Below, in pieces: positions 23,401-36,100 of a stretch of 64,000 nt of DNA. Both the position numbers and the translations under genes were made by a program. Within the stretch, counting starts at the first letter, position 1; each line of letters starts with the position of its first letter. Source of the DNA: Cavia porcellus (lineage: Eukaryota > Chordata > Mammalia > Rodentia > Caviidae); contig NW_026947501.1 of assembly GCF_034190915.1 (NCBI RefSeq), positions 806,001 through 870,000 on the forward strand. The letters are read 5' to 3'. The notes beneath the pieces are model-generated. The model had not been told where the DNA came from, made no database searches, and saw only the letters and a list, made by a program, of their open reading frames with translations.

Positions 23401-23870
23401 GGATTAGGGTTAGTGTTAGTGTTAGGTTTAGGGTTAAAGTTATGGTTAGGGTTAGGGTTAGTGTTAGGGTTAGGGTTAGGGTTAGGGTTAGATTTAGGTT
23501 TAGGGATAGATTTAGGGTTAGGCCTAATATTAGGGTTAGGATAAGGGTGAGTGTTGGGTCTATGGTTAGGGTTAGGGTTATGTTTAGGTTTGGGGTTAGG
23601 GTTAGTTTTAGTGTTATGTTTAGCATTAAGTTTAGTGTTAGGGTTATGATTTTAGGGTTATTGTTTGCGTTAGGTTTATTGTTAGGGTTAGTGTTAGGGG
23701 TTAGAGTTAGAGTTTAGGGTCGGGGTTAGGGTTAACGTTAGAGTTTAGGATTAGGGTTAGTTTTAAGTTTATGGTTAGGGTTAGAGTTATTGTTAGAAGT
23801 TAATGTTAGAATCAGTGTAAGGGTTAAGGATACGGTTACTGTTAGGTTTAGGTTAGGATTATGTTTATGG
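23401..23870 (+). repeat. Degenerate tract between T cluster and middle family
   Basis: Variant hexamers without a clear copy of the L anchors. The stretch GATTATGTTTATGG at its end leads into the first middle-family box and is partly shared with 25748-25762. Confidence 0.55.
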
Positions 23871-25764
23871 ATTAGATGTTAGGGATAGGGACAGGGTTAG
23901 GGTTAGGGTTACGGTTAGGGTTATTGTTAGGGTTAATGTTAAACGTTAGTTTTAGAGTTAATGTTAGGGTTACGGTTAGTGTTAGGTTTAGGTTTAGGCA
24001 TTACGTGTTAATGATACGATTAAGGTTATGTTTAGTGTTACGGTTAGGGTTAGGGTTAGGATTAGGGTGAGTGTTAGGTTAGGATTAGGGTTAGAATTTG
24101 GGTTAGCGTTGGATTAGCTTTAGGTTTAGGGATCGAGTTAAGGTTGCGTTAGGGTTAGGGTTTGGGTTAGGGATTAGAGGTTGATGTTAGGGTTAGTGTT
24201 AGGGTTAGGGTTAGGGTTAGAATTTAGGGTTACGCTTAGTGTTAGGGTTATGCTTAGTGTTATTGTTAAAGTTTAGGTTTAGGTTTATGGTTAGGTTTAT
24301 GTTTAGGGTTAGGGTTATGGTTAGGGTTAGGTTTAGTGTTAGGTTTAGGGTTAGTGTTAGGGTTAAGTTTAGGGTTAGGGTTTGGTTTAGGGAATAGGGT
24401 TAGTGTTAGGGTAAGGGTTTGGGATCGGGGTAGGTTTAGGGTTAGGGTTAGACAAGGGTAGGCTTCTGGTCAGTGTTAGGTTTAGGGTTAGGGTTAGGTT
24501 TAGGCTTAGTGTTAGGGTTAGGGTTAGGCTTAGCTTGGGTTAGTGTTAAGGTTTGTTTTTGGATTAGGGTTAGGGTTAGGTTTAGGGTTTAAGATTAGGA
24601 TTAGGGTTAGGGTTAGGGTTAGGGTTAGGGTTAGGGTATGTTTAGTTTAGGATTAAGGTTTGAGCTAGTGGTTAGTGTTAGGGTTAGCATTACGCGTTAG
24701 CATTACCTTAGGGTTAAGGTTATTGTAAGGGTTAAGATTAGAGTTATGGATTAGGGTTAGTGTTCTGGTTAGGATTAGACTTAGGGTTAGAATTAGGGAT
24801 TAGGGTTAGAGTTAGTGTTTGTGTTATTGTTAGCCTCATTATTAGGATTAGGGTTAGGTATAGTTCAAAGTTAGGGTTAAGTTTATTGTTAGTGTTAGGT
24901 TTAGGGATAGGGTTAGCACTAGGTTTAGGGTTTGGGATAGTGTTAGGGTTAGGCTTAGGTGTTAGGTTTAGTGTTAGGGTTAGGCTTAGGGTTAGAGATT
25001 GGGTTAGTGTTAGAGGTTAGGGTTAGCGTTAGTGTTAGTGTTAGGGTTAGGGGCTCAGTGTTAGGTATAGGGGTTAATTGTTAGGATTAGGGTTATGGTT
25101 ACTGTTAGCGCTACTGTTATGTTTAGGCTCATGATTAAGGTTATGTTTAGGGTTACGGTTAACGTTCAGCTTAGGGTTAGGCTTAGGGTTAGTGTAGGGA
25201 TTAGTGATAGGATTTAGGGTTAGGGTTATGGTGAGGTTTAGGGCTAGGTGTAAGGTTTAAGGTTAAGGTTAGGCTTGTTGTTAGGGTTAAGGATTAGGGT
25301 AAGGGTTAGTGTTAGGGTTAGTGTTAGTTTTAGATATTAGGGTTAGCGTTAGTTTTATGTTTAGGGTTAGGGTTATGGTTAGGGTTAGGGTTAGGCTTAG
25401 TTATCAATTTAGGGATAGGGTTAGGGTTAGGCCTCATACTAGGGTTAGATTAAGGCTTATGTTAGGTCTACGGTTAGGGTTAGGGTAAGGTTTAGGTTTA
25501 GGGTTAGGGTTAGGTTTAGTGTTAGGTTGAGTGTTAGGGTTAGGTTTAGGGTTAGGGTTTGGGTTAGGTTTATGTTTAGAGTTAGGTTATTGGTTAGAGT
25601 TAGAGTTTAGTTTTACAGTTAGTGTTAGGTTTAGGGTTAGGGTTAGAGTTTAGGGTTAGGTTTAGTGTTAGTGTTATGGTTAGGGTTAGATTTTATTGTT
25701 AGTGTTAATGTTAGGGTTAAGGTTATGGTTACTGTTAGGGTTAAGTTATGATTATGTTTATGGG
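23871..25764 (+). repeat. Middle-family unit 1
   Basis: It opens with GTTAGGGATAGGGACAGGG (about 23879) after ATTATGTTTATGG, with the second framing box (CGTGTTAATGATACG) at about 24004. GTTAGACAAGGGTAGGC is at about 24448. An E-like CCTCATTATTAGGATTAGGG at about 24831 and a T-like GGCTTGTTGTTAGGG at about 25271 show that L-family sequence is mixed in. The period to the next copy is about 1.9 kb. Confidence 0.6.
24601..24636 (+). repeat. Perfect (TTAGGG)6
   Basis: Six uninterrupted units follow GATTAGGA and end at TATG. Confidence 0.92.
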
Positions 25765-27342
25765 TTAAGTGTTAGGGATAGGGACAGGGTTAGGTTTAGG
25801 GTTAGGGGTAGGGTTAGGATTACGGGTTAGTTGTTAATAATATGGTCAGGGTTATGATTAGGGTTACAGTTAGGGTTAGGGTTAAGGTGAGTGTTAGGGT
25901 TAGGATTGGGGTTAGTATTAGTGTTAGGTTTAGATTTAGAGTTTGAGTTAGTGTTTGGTTAGTGTTAGGGTTAGGGTTCGAGTTAAGGTTTTGTTAGGGT
26001 TAGGGTTAAGGTTTGGGTTCAGAGGTAAATATTCGGGTTAGTGTTTGTGTTAGGGTTATGGTTAGAGTTAGCGCTAAAGTTTAGGGTTAGGGTTAGTGTT
26101 AGGTTTATATTTAGTGTTAGGGTTAGGTTTAGGATTAGACTTTAGGGTTAAGGTTAGGGTTAGGGTTAGGGCTAGGGTTAGGGATAGGGTTAGGTTTTGG
26201 TTTAGGGATTATGGTTAGTGTTAGGGTTAGGTTCAGTAACCGGTTATGTTTAGGGTTAGTGTTAAACAAGGTTAGGCTTGGGGTCATGGTTAGGGTTATG
26301 ATTATGGTAAGGTTTAGGGTAAGGGTGCTGGTTTGAGTTAGCGTTTAGGATTAGGATTAGGGTTAGGGTTAATGTTAGGTTTAGGCTTAGGGTTAGGATT
26401 ATGGTTAGGGCTAGCGGTTAGCGTTAGTGTTAGGGTTAGGTTTAGCTTTAGGGTTAGGGTTAGGCTTAATTTTAGGGTTAGGAATATAGTTAGGGTTTAG
26501 CTTAATGTAAGGGTTAGGGTTAGGGATAGGGTTATGTTTAGGGTTAGCAGTAGAATAGGATTAGGTTTAGGGGTTAGGTGTTAGCGATAGGGCCAGTTTT
26601 AGGCTTCGGATTACAGATTGGTTTAGGTTTACTTTTATGTTTGGGGTAAGGTTTAGTGTTAGGGTTAAGGTTAGTGTTTGGGTTAGGGTTAGTGTTAGGG
26701 TCAGGGTTTGGGTTATGGATTAGGGATAAGGTTAGTGCTAGGGTTATGGTTAGGGTTAGGTTTCGAGTTCGGGGTTAGAGTTATGGTTATGGTTAGGGTT
26801 ATTGTAAGGGTAAAAGTTTGGGTTACAGATTAGTGTTAGAGTTTGGGTTAGGGTTAGACTAAGGGTTAGGCTGAGGGTTACTGTTAGGGTTAGGGTTACG
26901 GTTAAGGTTACGTTTAGGGTTACAATTAGTGTTCGGTTTAGGGTTAGGTTTAGGGTTAGGATTGTGTTTAGGGTTAGGGTTAGAGTTAGAGTTAGTTTTA
27001 GGTTTAGGGTTAGGCTTAGAGGCTAGGGTTAGGGTTAGGGTTAAGGTTAAGTTTAGGGATAGGGTTAGGGTTAAGGTTAGGGTTAGGTTAGGGTTAGGGT
27101 TAGGGTTAGGTTTAGGGTTAGGTTTAGGGTTAGAGTTTAGCTTTATGGTTATGGTTAGGGTTAGGGTTAGGGTTAGTGTTATGTTTAGGGTTAGATTTAG
27201 GGTTAGGTTTAGGGTTAGAATTTAGGCTTAGGGTTAGTGTTAGGGTTATAGTTAGGGTTAGGGTTAGAAATTTGCGTTAGAGTTAGTGTTAGGGTTAAGG
27301 TTACGGTTAGTGTTAGGGTTAGGTTAGGGTTATATTCATGGG
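25765..27342 (+). repeat. Middle-family unit 2
   Basis: It opens with TTAGGGATAGGGACAGGG (about 25772) after GATTATGTTTATGGG. The second box (GTTAATAATATGG) ends at about 25845, and GTTAAACAAGGTTAGGC is at about 26261. An extra A-type box (GGCTTCGGATTACAG) is at about 26602. Spacing from the previous unit by the ACAAGG anchor is about 1.81 kb. Confidence 0.6.
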
Positions 27343-28540
27343 TTAGGTGTTAATGATAGGGACAGGGTTAGGCTTAAGATTACAGTTAGGCTTCAGGTTA
27401 CATTTAGGTTTAGGGTTAGGGTTTGGCTTAGGGTTAGGGGTTAGGTGTTAAGGATATGGATAGGGTTATGTTTAGGGTTAGGGTTAGTGTTAGGGTGAGT
27501 GTTATGGTTAGGATTCAGGTTAGGGTTAGGTTTATCTTTAGGGTTAGAGTTTGGGTTAGGGTTCAGCAAGGGTTCGGTTTAGGGTTCAAGTTAAGTTTGG
27601 GTTAGGGTCACGGTTAGGGCTAGGTGTTTGCGGTAGATGTTAGGGTTAGTGTTAGTGTTAGGGTTAGGGTTTGAGTTCAGGTTTATGGTTAGTGTTAGGG
27701 TTATGGTTAGGGTTATGCTTGTTGTTTAGGGTTAAGGTTAGCCTTAGGGTTAGGGTTAGGGTTAGGGATAGAGTTAGGGTTAGGTTTAGGGATTAGGGTT
27801 AATGTTAGGGTTAGGGTTCGGTAATGGGTTAGGTTTAGGTTTAGGGTTAGACAAGGTTAGGCTTGGGGTCTTTGGGTTAGGGTTAGGGTTAGGGTTAGGG
27901 TTAGGGTTAGGGTTAGGGTTAGTGTTTGGGTTAGGTTTAGGGTTAGGGTTTCGGGGTTAGGGTTTGGGTTAGGATTAGTGTTAGTGTTAGGGATTAGGGA
28001 TAGGAGTAGGGTTAGGGTTAGGGTTAGGGTTAGTGTTAGGGATTAGGGATAATGTTAGGGTTAGGTTTAGGGTTAGTGTTAAGGATTAGGGATAGGGTTA
28101 GGGTTAGGTTTAGGTTTAGAGTTAGGGTTAGGGCTAGAGTTTAGGTTATGGTTAGGGTTAGAGTTAGGTTTAGGGTTAGAGTTATGCTTAGTTTTAGGAT
28201 TAGGGATAGGGTTATGGTTTGGCTTAATACAAGGGTTAGGGTTAGAGTTAGCGTTAGGGTTTGTGTTATGGTTAGTGTTTAGGTGTTAATGATATTATTA
28301 GGGTTAGTTGTAGGTTAGGGTTATGGTTAGGGTTAGAGTTAGGGTTAGGGTTAACTATAGGGTTATGGCTCGGCTTTGGGTTACTCTAAGGCTTAGTGTT
28401 ACAATTAGGTTTAATGTTAGGCTTAGGGTAGGGTTAGGGTTAGTTTTAGGTTTAGTGTTAGTTTTAGGGTTAGGTTTAGCTTTAGGGTTAAGGGTTAGGT
28501 TTTAGGGATAGGATTAGGGTTAGGGTAGGGTTAGGGTTAG
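27343..28540 (+). repeat. Middle-family unit 3
   Basis: It opens with TTAATGATAGGGACAGGG. The second box (GTTAAGGATATGG) ends at about 27459, and GTTAGACAAGGTTAGGC is at about 27847, about 1.59 kb from the copy in unit 2. A seven-unit clean TTAGGG run follows directly. Several GGGATTAGGGATAGG words at 27990-28100 resemble the L box C start. Confidence 0.6.
27877..27918 (+). repeat. Perfect (TTAGGG)7
   Basis: Seven uninterrupted units immediately follow the ACAAGGTTAGGCTTGGGGTC word and end at TTAGTG. Confidence 0.93.
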
Positions 28541-29723
28541 GTTTAGGGGTTAGGTGTGAGGAATAGGGTTAGGGTTAGGCATCGGATTATGGATAGGTTT
28601 AGGGTTATTCTTAGGTTTAGGGTAAGGTTTAGGTTTAGGGTTAGGGTTAGCATTTGGGTATGGTTAGATTTTGCACTTTAGGGTTAGGGTTAGGATTAGG
28701 TTTAGGATTAGGGATAGGGTTAGTGTTAGACGTTAGGGTTAGTCTTAGGGTTAGGGTTAGCGGTTAAGTGTTAGGGTTAAGGTTGGTGTTATTCTTAGGG
28801 TTACGGTTAGGGTTAGGGTTACGTTTATGTTTACGTTTAAGGTTATGGTTAATGTTCGGTTTAGGGTTAGGGTTAGCATTAGGATAGCGATTAGGGTTAG
28901 GTTTCGGGTTAGGGTTAGGTTGAGTGCTAGTGTTAGGTTTTAGGGTTAGTGTTAGTATTATTGTAAGGGTTAGGGTTGGGGTGATAATTTGAGGTTATGG
29001 GTTAGGTTTAGGGTTAGTGTTAATGTTTGGGTTATGATTACGGTTTTATGGTTAGGGTTAGGGTTAGGGTTATAGTTTTTGATTATGTTTAGGGTTAGTC
29101 TTAGGGATAGAGTCTGGGATAGGGTTATTGTTATGGGTTAGGTGATATAGATAGGTTTAAGGTTAGGCTTTGCATTATGGTTAGGTTTAAGGTTATGATT
29201 AGGTTTAGGTTAGTGTTAGGGTTAGCGTTAGGTTCAGTTTTATGGTTAGTGTTAGTGTTAGGTTTAGCTTTAGGGTTAGGGTTAGGGGTTAGATGTTAGG
29301 CATAGGGTTAGTGTTAGGGCTAGGGTTAAGGTTAGTGTTAGGGTTAGTTTCAGGGTTAGGGTTATGGTTAGGGTAAGAGTTTAGGGTTAGGGTTAGGGTT
29401 ACGGTTAGGTTTAGGTTTACGATTAGGTTTACGGTGAGTGTTAGAGGTAAGGGTTAGGGTTAGTTTTAGTTTTAGTGATAAGGTTAGTGTTACAGTGTGC
29501 AGTTTAGTGTTACAGTTAGGGTTAGGGTTAGGGTTAGGGTTAGTGATAGAGGTTAGCATTAGGGATAGTGTTAGGGTTAGTGTTAGGGCTTAGGGTTAGG
29601 GTTAGTGTTATGGTTAGGATTGGGGCTAAGGGTTATTTTTAGTGTTAGGGGTGAGGGTTAGTGTTAGGATTAGATTTAGGGTTAGAGATAGGGTTAATGT
29701 TAGAGGTTAGGGTTAGCATTAGC

Positions 29724-29970
29724 GTTAGTCTTAGGGTTAGAGGCTAAGTGTTATGGTTATGGTTAGGGTTAGTGTTAGGGTTACCGTTAGGGTTAGGGTT
29801 ACAGATAAGTTTATGGTTAGTGTTACGGTTAGTGTTCGGGTTAGGGTAAGGGCTAGGGGTAGAGTAGAGTTTAGGGTTAGGTTTAGGGTTAAGTTTAGGG
29901 TGAGGTTTAGGGTTAGGTGTAAAGGTTAGGGTTAGGTTTAGGCTTATCATCAGGGTTAGTGATTAGGTTT
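29724..29970 (+). repeat. Colinear copy of 22510-22755
   Basis: GGCTAAGTGTTA at 22528 and 29742, a shared GTGTTAGGGTTACCGTTAGGG, and CTTATCATTAGG / CTTATCATCAGG at about 22729 and 29944 keep a constant offset of 7214-7215 bp. So the roughly 200 aligned bases show no net insertion or deletion despite many substitutions. Confidence 0.68.
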
Positions 29971-31049
29971 ACTGTTACTGTTAGTGTTAGGGTTAGCGTT
30001 AGGGTTAGGTTTAGGGATTAGGGTTAGGGTTAGTGTTGGTGTTTAGGATTAGGGTTAGTGTTAGGGTTAGAAGTTAGGTTTAATGTTACGATTAGGGTTC
30101 TGGTTAGGTTTAGTGCTAGAGTTAGAGGTTAGTGTTAGTGTTAGGGTTAGGGTTAGGGATTTTGCAGTTAGAGTTTAGGGTTAGAGTTCGGGTTAGGGTT
30201 AGGGTTAGTGTCAGACTTAGAGGTGATGGTTAGGGTTAGTCTTAGGGTTAAAGCTTTGTTTCAAGGTTAGGTTTAGTGTTAGCGTTTTGTTTAGGGATAG
30301 AGTAAGCGTTAGGATTAGCGTTAGTGGTTAGGTTTAGGGTTAGGATTACAGGTAGTGTTAGGGTTAGGTTTAGAGGGTTAGGGTTAGGATTAGGGTTAGG
30401 GTTAGGCGTTAGGGTTAGTGTTAGGGCTAGGGTTAGGGTTAGGGTTAGAGTTAGTGTTAGGTTTAGGGTTAGGGATAGAGTTAGTGTTAGGTTAGGGGTA
30501 AAAATAGGTTATGGTTAGGTTTAGGGTTAGGGTTATGTTTAGCATTTGCGTTAGATTTAGGGTTCGGATTAGGGTTACGGTTAGGTATAGGGATTAGGTG
30601 TTAGGGATAGTGTTTTGTTATTGTTAGGGTTAGGTTTAGGGTTATGGTTAGGTTTAAGGTTAAGTTTAGGATTATATTTTAGAGTTAGGGTTAGGGTTAT
30701 GGTTAGGTGTAGGTGTTAGATTTTAGGGATAGAGATACAGGTTAGGGACAAGGTTAGGGTTAGGGTTAGGGTCAAGTTCAGGGTTAGGGTTAGGGTTATG
30801 ACTAGGGTAGCGTTTAGGGTTAGGGTTAGTGTTAGGTTTAGTGTTATGATTATGGTTAGGGTTAGGTTGAGGTTTAGGGTTAGGGTTAGTGTTAGGTTTA
30901 GAAGTTAGGTTTAGTGTTAGGTTTATGGTTAGAGTTAGGGATAGGTTTACTCTTGGGTTTAGTGTTAGAGCTTAGGTTTAGTGTTAGTGCTAGGGTTAGC
31001 CTTAGGGTTAGGGTTAGCGTTAAAGGTATGTTTTAACTTTAGGGTTAGG

Positions 31050-31170
31050 GTTAGGGTGAGGGTTATTGTTAGGGTTAGGGTTAGGGTTAGCTATTACAGT
31101 CAGGGTTAGGCTTAGTTTAAGGGGTAGGTTTAGGGTTAGGGTAAGGGATTAATGTTAGTTTTAGGGTTAG
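31050..31170 (+). repeat. GATTAATG insert-type segment, copy 1
   Basis: CTATTACAGTCAGGGTTAGG, then TTTAAGGGGTAGG, then AAGGGATTAATGTTAGTTTT. The same ordered words occur at 45477-45560, 54178-54250 and 62333-62405. Confidence 0.7.
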
Positions 31171-33011
31171 TGTTAGGGTTATCGTTATGGTTAGGGTTAG
31201 GCTTAGGTTTAGGTTAGAAGTTAGTTAGGGGTTGGGTCAGGGTAATGGATACGTTTAGGGCTCGGGTTTGTGTTTGGGTTAGGGTTAGTGGTTAGACGTT
31301 AGGGAGAGCGTTAAGATTAGGATTCGGGTTAAGGTTAGGGTTAGTGTTACAATTAGGTTTAGGGTTAGGGAACTGGTAAGGGTTATGATTAGGGTTAGTC
31401 GTTAGGTTTCGGTTATGGTTAGGGTTAGGTTTAGATGTTAGTGTTAGGGTTATTGTTAGGGTTATATTTAGTGGTAGGGTTAGGGTTAGGTTTAGAGTTA
31501 GGTTTAACTTTAGGGTTAGGGTTAGGATTATTGTTTGGGTTAAGGATAGGTTTACGTTTAGGGTTAGTGTTAGGGTAACGGTTAGGTTTAGAATTTGGAT
31601 TAGGATTCGGTTAGTGTTAGGTTTAGGGGTTTGGTGTTAGTGATAGGGTTATGTTTACCCTTAGTGTTACAGTTAGGGTTAGGGTTACGATGAGGTTAGG
31701 GTTAGAATTAGGGTTAGGGTTATGGTTAGAAGTTAGGATTAGGGTTAGTGTTAGAGTTAGTGTTAGGTTAGTGTTAGGTTTAGAGCTTAGTGTTAGGTTT
31801 AGCGTTAGGATTAGGATTAGGGTTAGTGTTACAGTTAGATTTTAGGTTTAGGTTTAGGGTTAACGTTAGGGTTAGGGTTAGGTTTATCATTAGAAGTTAA
31901 CATTTGGTTTAGGGTTAGAGTTAGTGTTAGGGTTAGGCTTACAGTTGTTGGTTCGAGTTAGGGGTAGGCTTAGTGTTAAATCATAGGTTCAGGTTTAGGT
32001 TTAGGGTTACGGTAAGGCTTAGGGATAGGAAAAGGTTTAGGATTAGTGTTAGTGTTTAGGTTTCTGGTTAGGATTACGGTTAGTGTTAGGGTTCGGTTTA
32101 GAGTTTAGTGTTAGTGTTAGGGTTAGGGTTAGTGTTAGGGTTAGGGTTAGGCTTAGAGTTAGGGTTAGGTTTAGGGTTAGGCTTAGGGTTATGATTAGGG
32201 TTAGCGTTACAATTAGGTTATGGTTAGGGTTAGTGTTAGGGTTACGTTTAGGGTTTGCATAAGATTTAGTGTTAGCTTTAGGGTTAGCTTTAGGTTTAGG
32301 GGTTAGGTGTTAGAGATAGAGTTATTCTTAGGGTTAGGTTTAGGGTTAGGGTTAGTGTTAGGGTTAGGGTTAGGATTAGAACTTAGGGTTAGGTTTACGG
32401 TTAGGTTTACAGTTAGTGTTAGGGTTAGGTTTAGGTTTAAGGTTAGGGTTAGTGTTAGGCTTAGGGTTAGGGTTAATTTTAGGTTTGGGGTTAGGGGTTA
32501 GGTGTTAGGGATAATTTTAGTGTTAGGGTTAGGGATAGCTTTAGGATTTGGTTGACGGTTAGGGTTAGCGTTAAGCTTAGTATTAGGGTCAGTTTTAGTG
32601 TTAGTGTTAGGGTCATGGTTAGAGGTTAGTTTTAGCTTTTTTGTTAGTGTTTGGGATTAGGGTTACTATTAATGTTGAAGCTTAGGTATAGGGTTAGTGT
32701 TAGGGTTAAGGTTAGTGTTAGGCTTAAGGTTATGGAGAGGGTAGGAGTTAGGATTAAGGTTAGTCATTAGGTTTATGGTTAGTGTTATGGTTAGAGTTAT
32801 GTTTAGGTTTAGAGGTTAGTGTTAGGGTGAGGGTTAGGGTTATGGTTAGTGATAGGATAGGTTTAGGTTTAGAGTTAAGTTTAGCTTTAGGGATAGCGTT
32901 ACAGTTAGGCGTTGGGTTATGGCTAGAGTTAGGGTTACGATTAGGGTATGGTTGGCGTTAGGGTTAGCATTAGGGTTTGGTTTGTGCTTAGGGTTAGGGT
33001 TATGGTTTGGT

Positions 33012-33196
33012 TTAGGTGTTAGGTTTGAGGGATAGTTTTAGGGTTAGGCTATGAGTTACAGTTAGGTTTTGGGTTACAATTAGGTTAGGGTTAGAGTTAC
33101 GGTTAGGGTTATTGTTAGGGATAACGATTGCATTAGATTTAGGGTTAGTTTTAGGGTTAGTGTTAGCGTTAGGTTTAGGGGTTAGGTGTTAGGGAT
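33012..33196 (+). repeat. Paired-box module in the mixed zone
   Basis: The first box is a TTAGGTGTTAGGTTTGAGGG variant, followed by GGCTATGAGTTACAG and TTACAATTAGG. The second is GGTTAGGTGTTAGGGATGGGG. It resembles the R form more than the L form. Confidence 0.55.
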
Positions 33197-36100
33197 GGGG
33201 TTACGGTTATGGTTATGGTTAGGGTTAGTGTTAGGGTTAGGGTTAGGGTTATGGTTAGGATTAGCATTTAGGGTTATGGTTACGGTCAGTGTTTGGTATT
33301 ACTGTCCGGGTTAGGGTAAGTTTAAGCATTAGGGTTAGGGTTAGTGTTAGGGATTATTGTTAGGTTTAGGGTTATGATTAGTTTTAGCGTTATGGTAGGT
33401 TTAGGGTTAAGGTTAGGGTTAGAGGTTCCGTTTAGAGTTAGGGTTAGTCTTAGGATTTTGGTTAGGGTTAGGGTTGGGGGTTCGGGTTAGGGTTAGTGTT
33501 AGGTTTAGGATTAAGGTTACGGTTCATGTTAGGGTTTTGTTTAGATTTAGGGTTAATGTTAGGGATAGTGTTCAGTTTAGAGGTTAGTGTTAGGGTTAGG
33601 TTTAGCTTTATGGTTAGGGTTAGAGGTTAGGGTTAGGGTTAGGATTAGAGTAGGAGCTTATGGTTAGTTGTTAGAGTTAGGCTAGGTGTTAGCGTTAGGT
33701 GTTAGGGTTATTGTTAGGCTTAGGTTTCCTGTTAGGTTCAAGGTAACAGTTATTGTTTGGGTTAGGATTAAGTTTAGGGTTAGGTTTAGGGTTAGGGTTA
33801 GTGTTAGGATTAGGGTTAGTGTTATGGTTAGGCTTAGGGTTATGGTGAGGGTTATTGTTAGGGTTAGCGTTAGAGTTAGGGTTAGGAATTTTGTTTAGGG
33901 TTAGGGTTAGGTTTAGGGTTATGGTTAAGTTTACGGTTACAGTTAGGGGTTAGGATTAGGGTTAGTGTTAGGGTTAGGGGTTAGTGTTAGGGTTCAGGTT
34001 AGGTTTAGGGTTAGAGTTAGGTTTAGGGTTAGTGTTAGAGGTTTAGAGTTATGGTTAGGGTTAAGGTTAGTATTAGTGTTAGGGTTACCATTAGGGTTAG
34101 GGTTAGGGTTACGGTAAGGTTAGGGTGAGGGTTCGAGTTAGGGTTAGGTATTTGGTTTAAGGTTAATTTAGGGTTAAGGATAGGGTTAGGGGTTTGAGTT
34201 AGTGATATTGTTAGTGTTAGGATTATGGGTAGGGTTAGGGTTCTGGATTAGGGTTAGGGTTAGGGTTAGAGTTAGGGATAGAGTTAGTGTTATGTTTAGT
34301 TTTAAGGATTATGTTTAGGGTGAAGGTTATTATTAGGGTTAGGATTAGGTTTAGGGTTAGCGTAAGGGATAGGGTTAGTTTAGGTTTAGTGTTACTGTTT
34401 GTGTTAGTGTTACAGTTAGGGTTTAGGGTTAGGGTTAGGATTAGGGTTAGGGTTCGGGTTAGGGGTGGGGCTTAGTGTTAGAGTTAGGGTTAGTGTAAGA
34501 GATAGAGTTAAGGTTAGGATTAATGGATTAGGGTGAGGTTTAGAGTTACAGTCAGGGTTAGATTTAGGGTTAGGTTTATGTTTAGTGGTTTGGGTTATGG
34601 TTATGGTTAGGGTTAGGGTTCGTGTTAGGGTTACAATTAGGGATAGCATGACCATTAGGGTTAAGGTTAGGGTTAGGATTTTGGTTAGGTTTAGAGGGTT
34701 AGGGTTAGGATAAGGGTTAGGTTTAGGCTTTGGCTTAGTGTTACGGTTATGGTAGGGTTAGGGTTAGAGGTTCGGGTTAGAGTTGGTTTAGGCTTGGGCT
34801 TATGGTTAGCGTTATGATTAGGGGTTAGTTTTAGGGTTAGCATGAGTGATAGGATTAGTGTTACGGTTTGTGTTAAGGTTATGCTTAGGTTTAGGATTAG
34901 TGGTAGACTTAAGGATAGTTTTTGGGTTAGAGGTGTGGGTTAGGGTTAGCGTTACAGTTAGGGTTAGAGGTTAGATTTAGAGTTAGGGTTAGGATTAGTG
35001 TTAGATCTTACGGTTAGGTGTTAGGGTTAGAGTTAGGGTTAGGGTTAGTGTTAGTGTTAGGGATAGGGATCAGGGTTAGGGTAAGGTTTAGGGTTAGGGT
35101 TAGGTTAGAGTTAGGGTTAGGGATAGGAATTAGGGTTAGGGTAAGTGTTAGTGTTAAGTTTAGGGATAGCATTTGAGTTAGATGGTAGGGTTAGGATTTG
35201 GGGTAGGGTTAGGTTACAGTTTAGGTTAGAGCTTAGTGTTAGTGTTAGAGTTAGGGCTTAAGGTTAGGTGTCAGAGTTGGGGTTAGGTTTATGGCGAAGG
35301 TTAAGCTTAGGGTTATAGTTAGGGTTAGTGTTAGGGTTACACTTAGGGCTGGGTTAGAGGTTTAATGTCAGGGTTATGGTTAGTGTTAGGGTTAGAGTTT
35401 CGGGTTAGAGTGAGTGTTATGGTTAGTGTTATGGTTAGGTTTAGGTTTAGGATTTAGGGTTAGTGTTTGTGTTAAGGTTAGGGTTAGGTTTATGTATACG
35501 TTTTGGTTTAGGGTTAGTGTTCGGATTAGACGTTAGGGTTAGTTTTAGGGTTATGATTAGTCTTAGAGAATAGGGTTTGTCTTAGGGTTAAGGTTAGGTT
35601 TAGAGTTAAGGTTAAGGTTAGATATTAGGGTTAGGGTTACTTTAGGGTTAGGGTTAGGGTTAGAGGGTTAGGGTCAGGGTTAGGGTTAGGGTTAGCATTA
35701 GGTTTAGGTTTAGGGTTAGAGGTTAGTGTTAGTGATAGGGTTATCGTTAGAGTTAGGGTATAGGGTAAGTTTTAGGGTTAATGTTAGGTTTAATGTTAGG
35801 GTTAGGGCTATGTTTAGGGATAGGGTTAGGGTTAGGGTAAATGTTAGGGTTAGGGTTAGGGTTAGTGTTAGTATTAGAGTTGGGCTTAGAGATTTTCATT
35901 TGGGTTAATGTTAGGGTTATGGTTGGTGTTAGTGTTTGGGGTTAGGAATAGTTTTAGGGTTCAGTTAGGGTTAGGGCTAGGGGTTAGCTTTAAGGTTAGT
36001 GTTCGGGTTCTTTTTAGGGTTAGGGTTAGAGTTAGGGTTAGGGCTAGTGCTACGGTTAGAGGGTTAGGGTTAGCGTTAGGGTTAGGTTTAGTGTTAGGGT

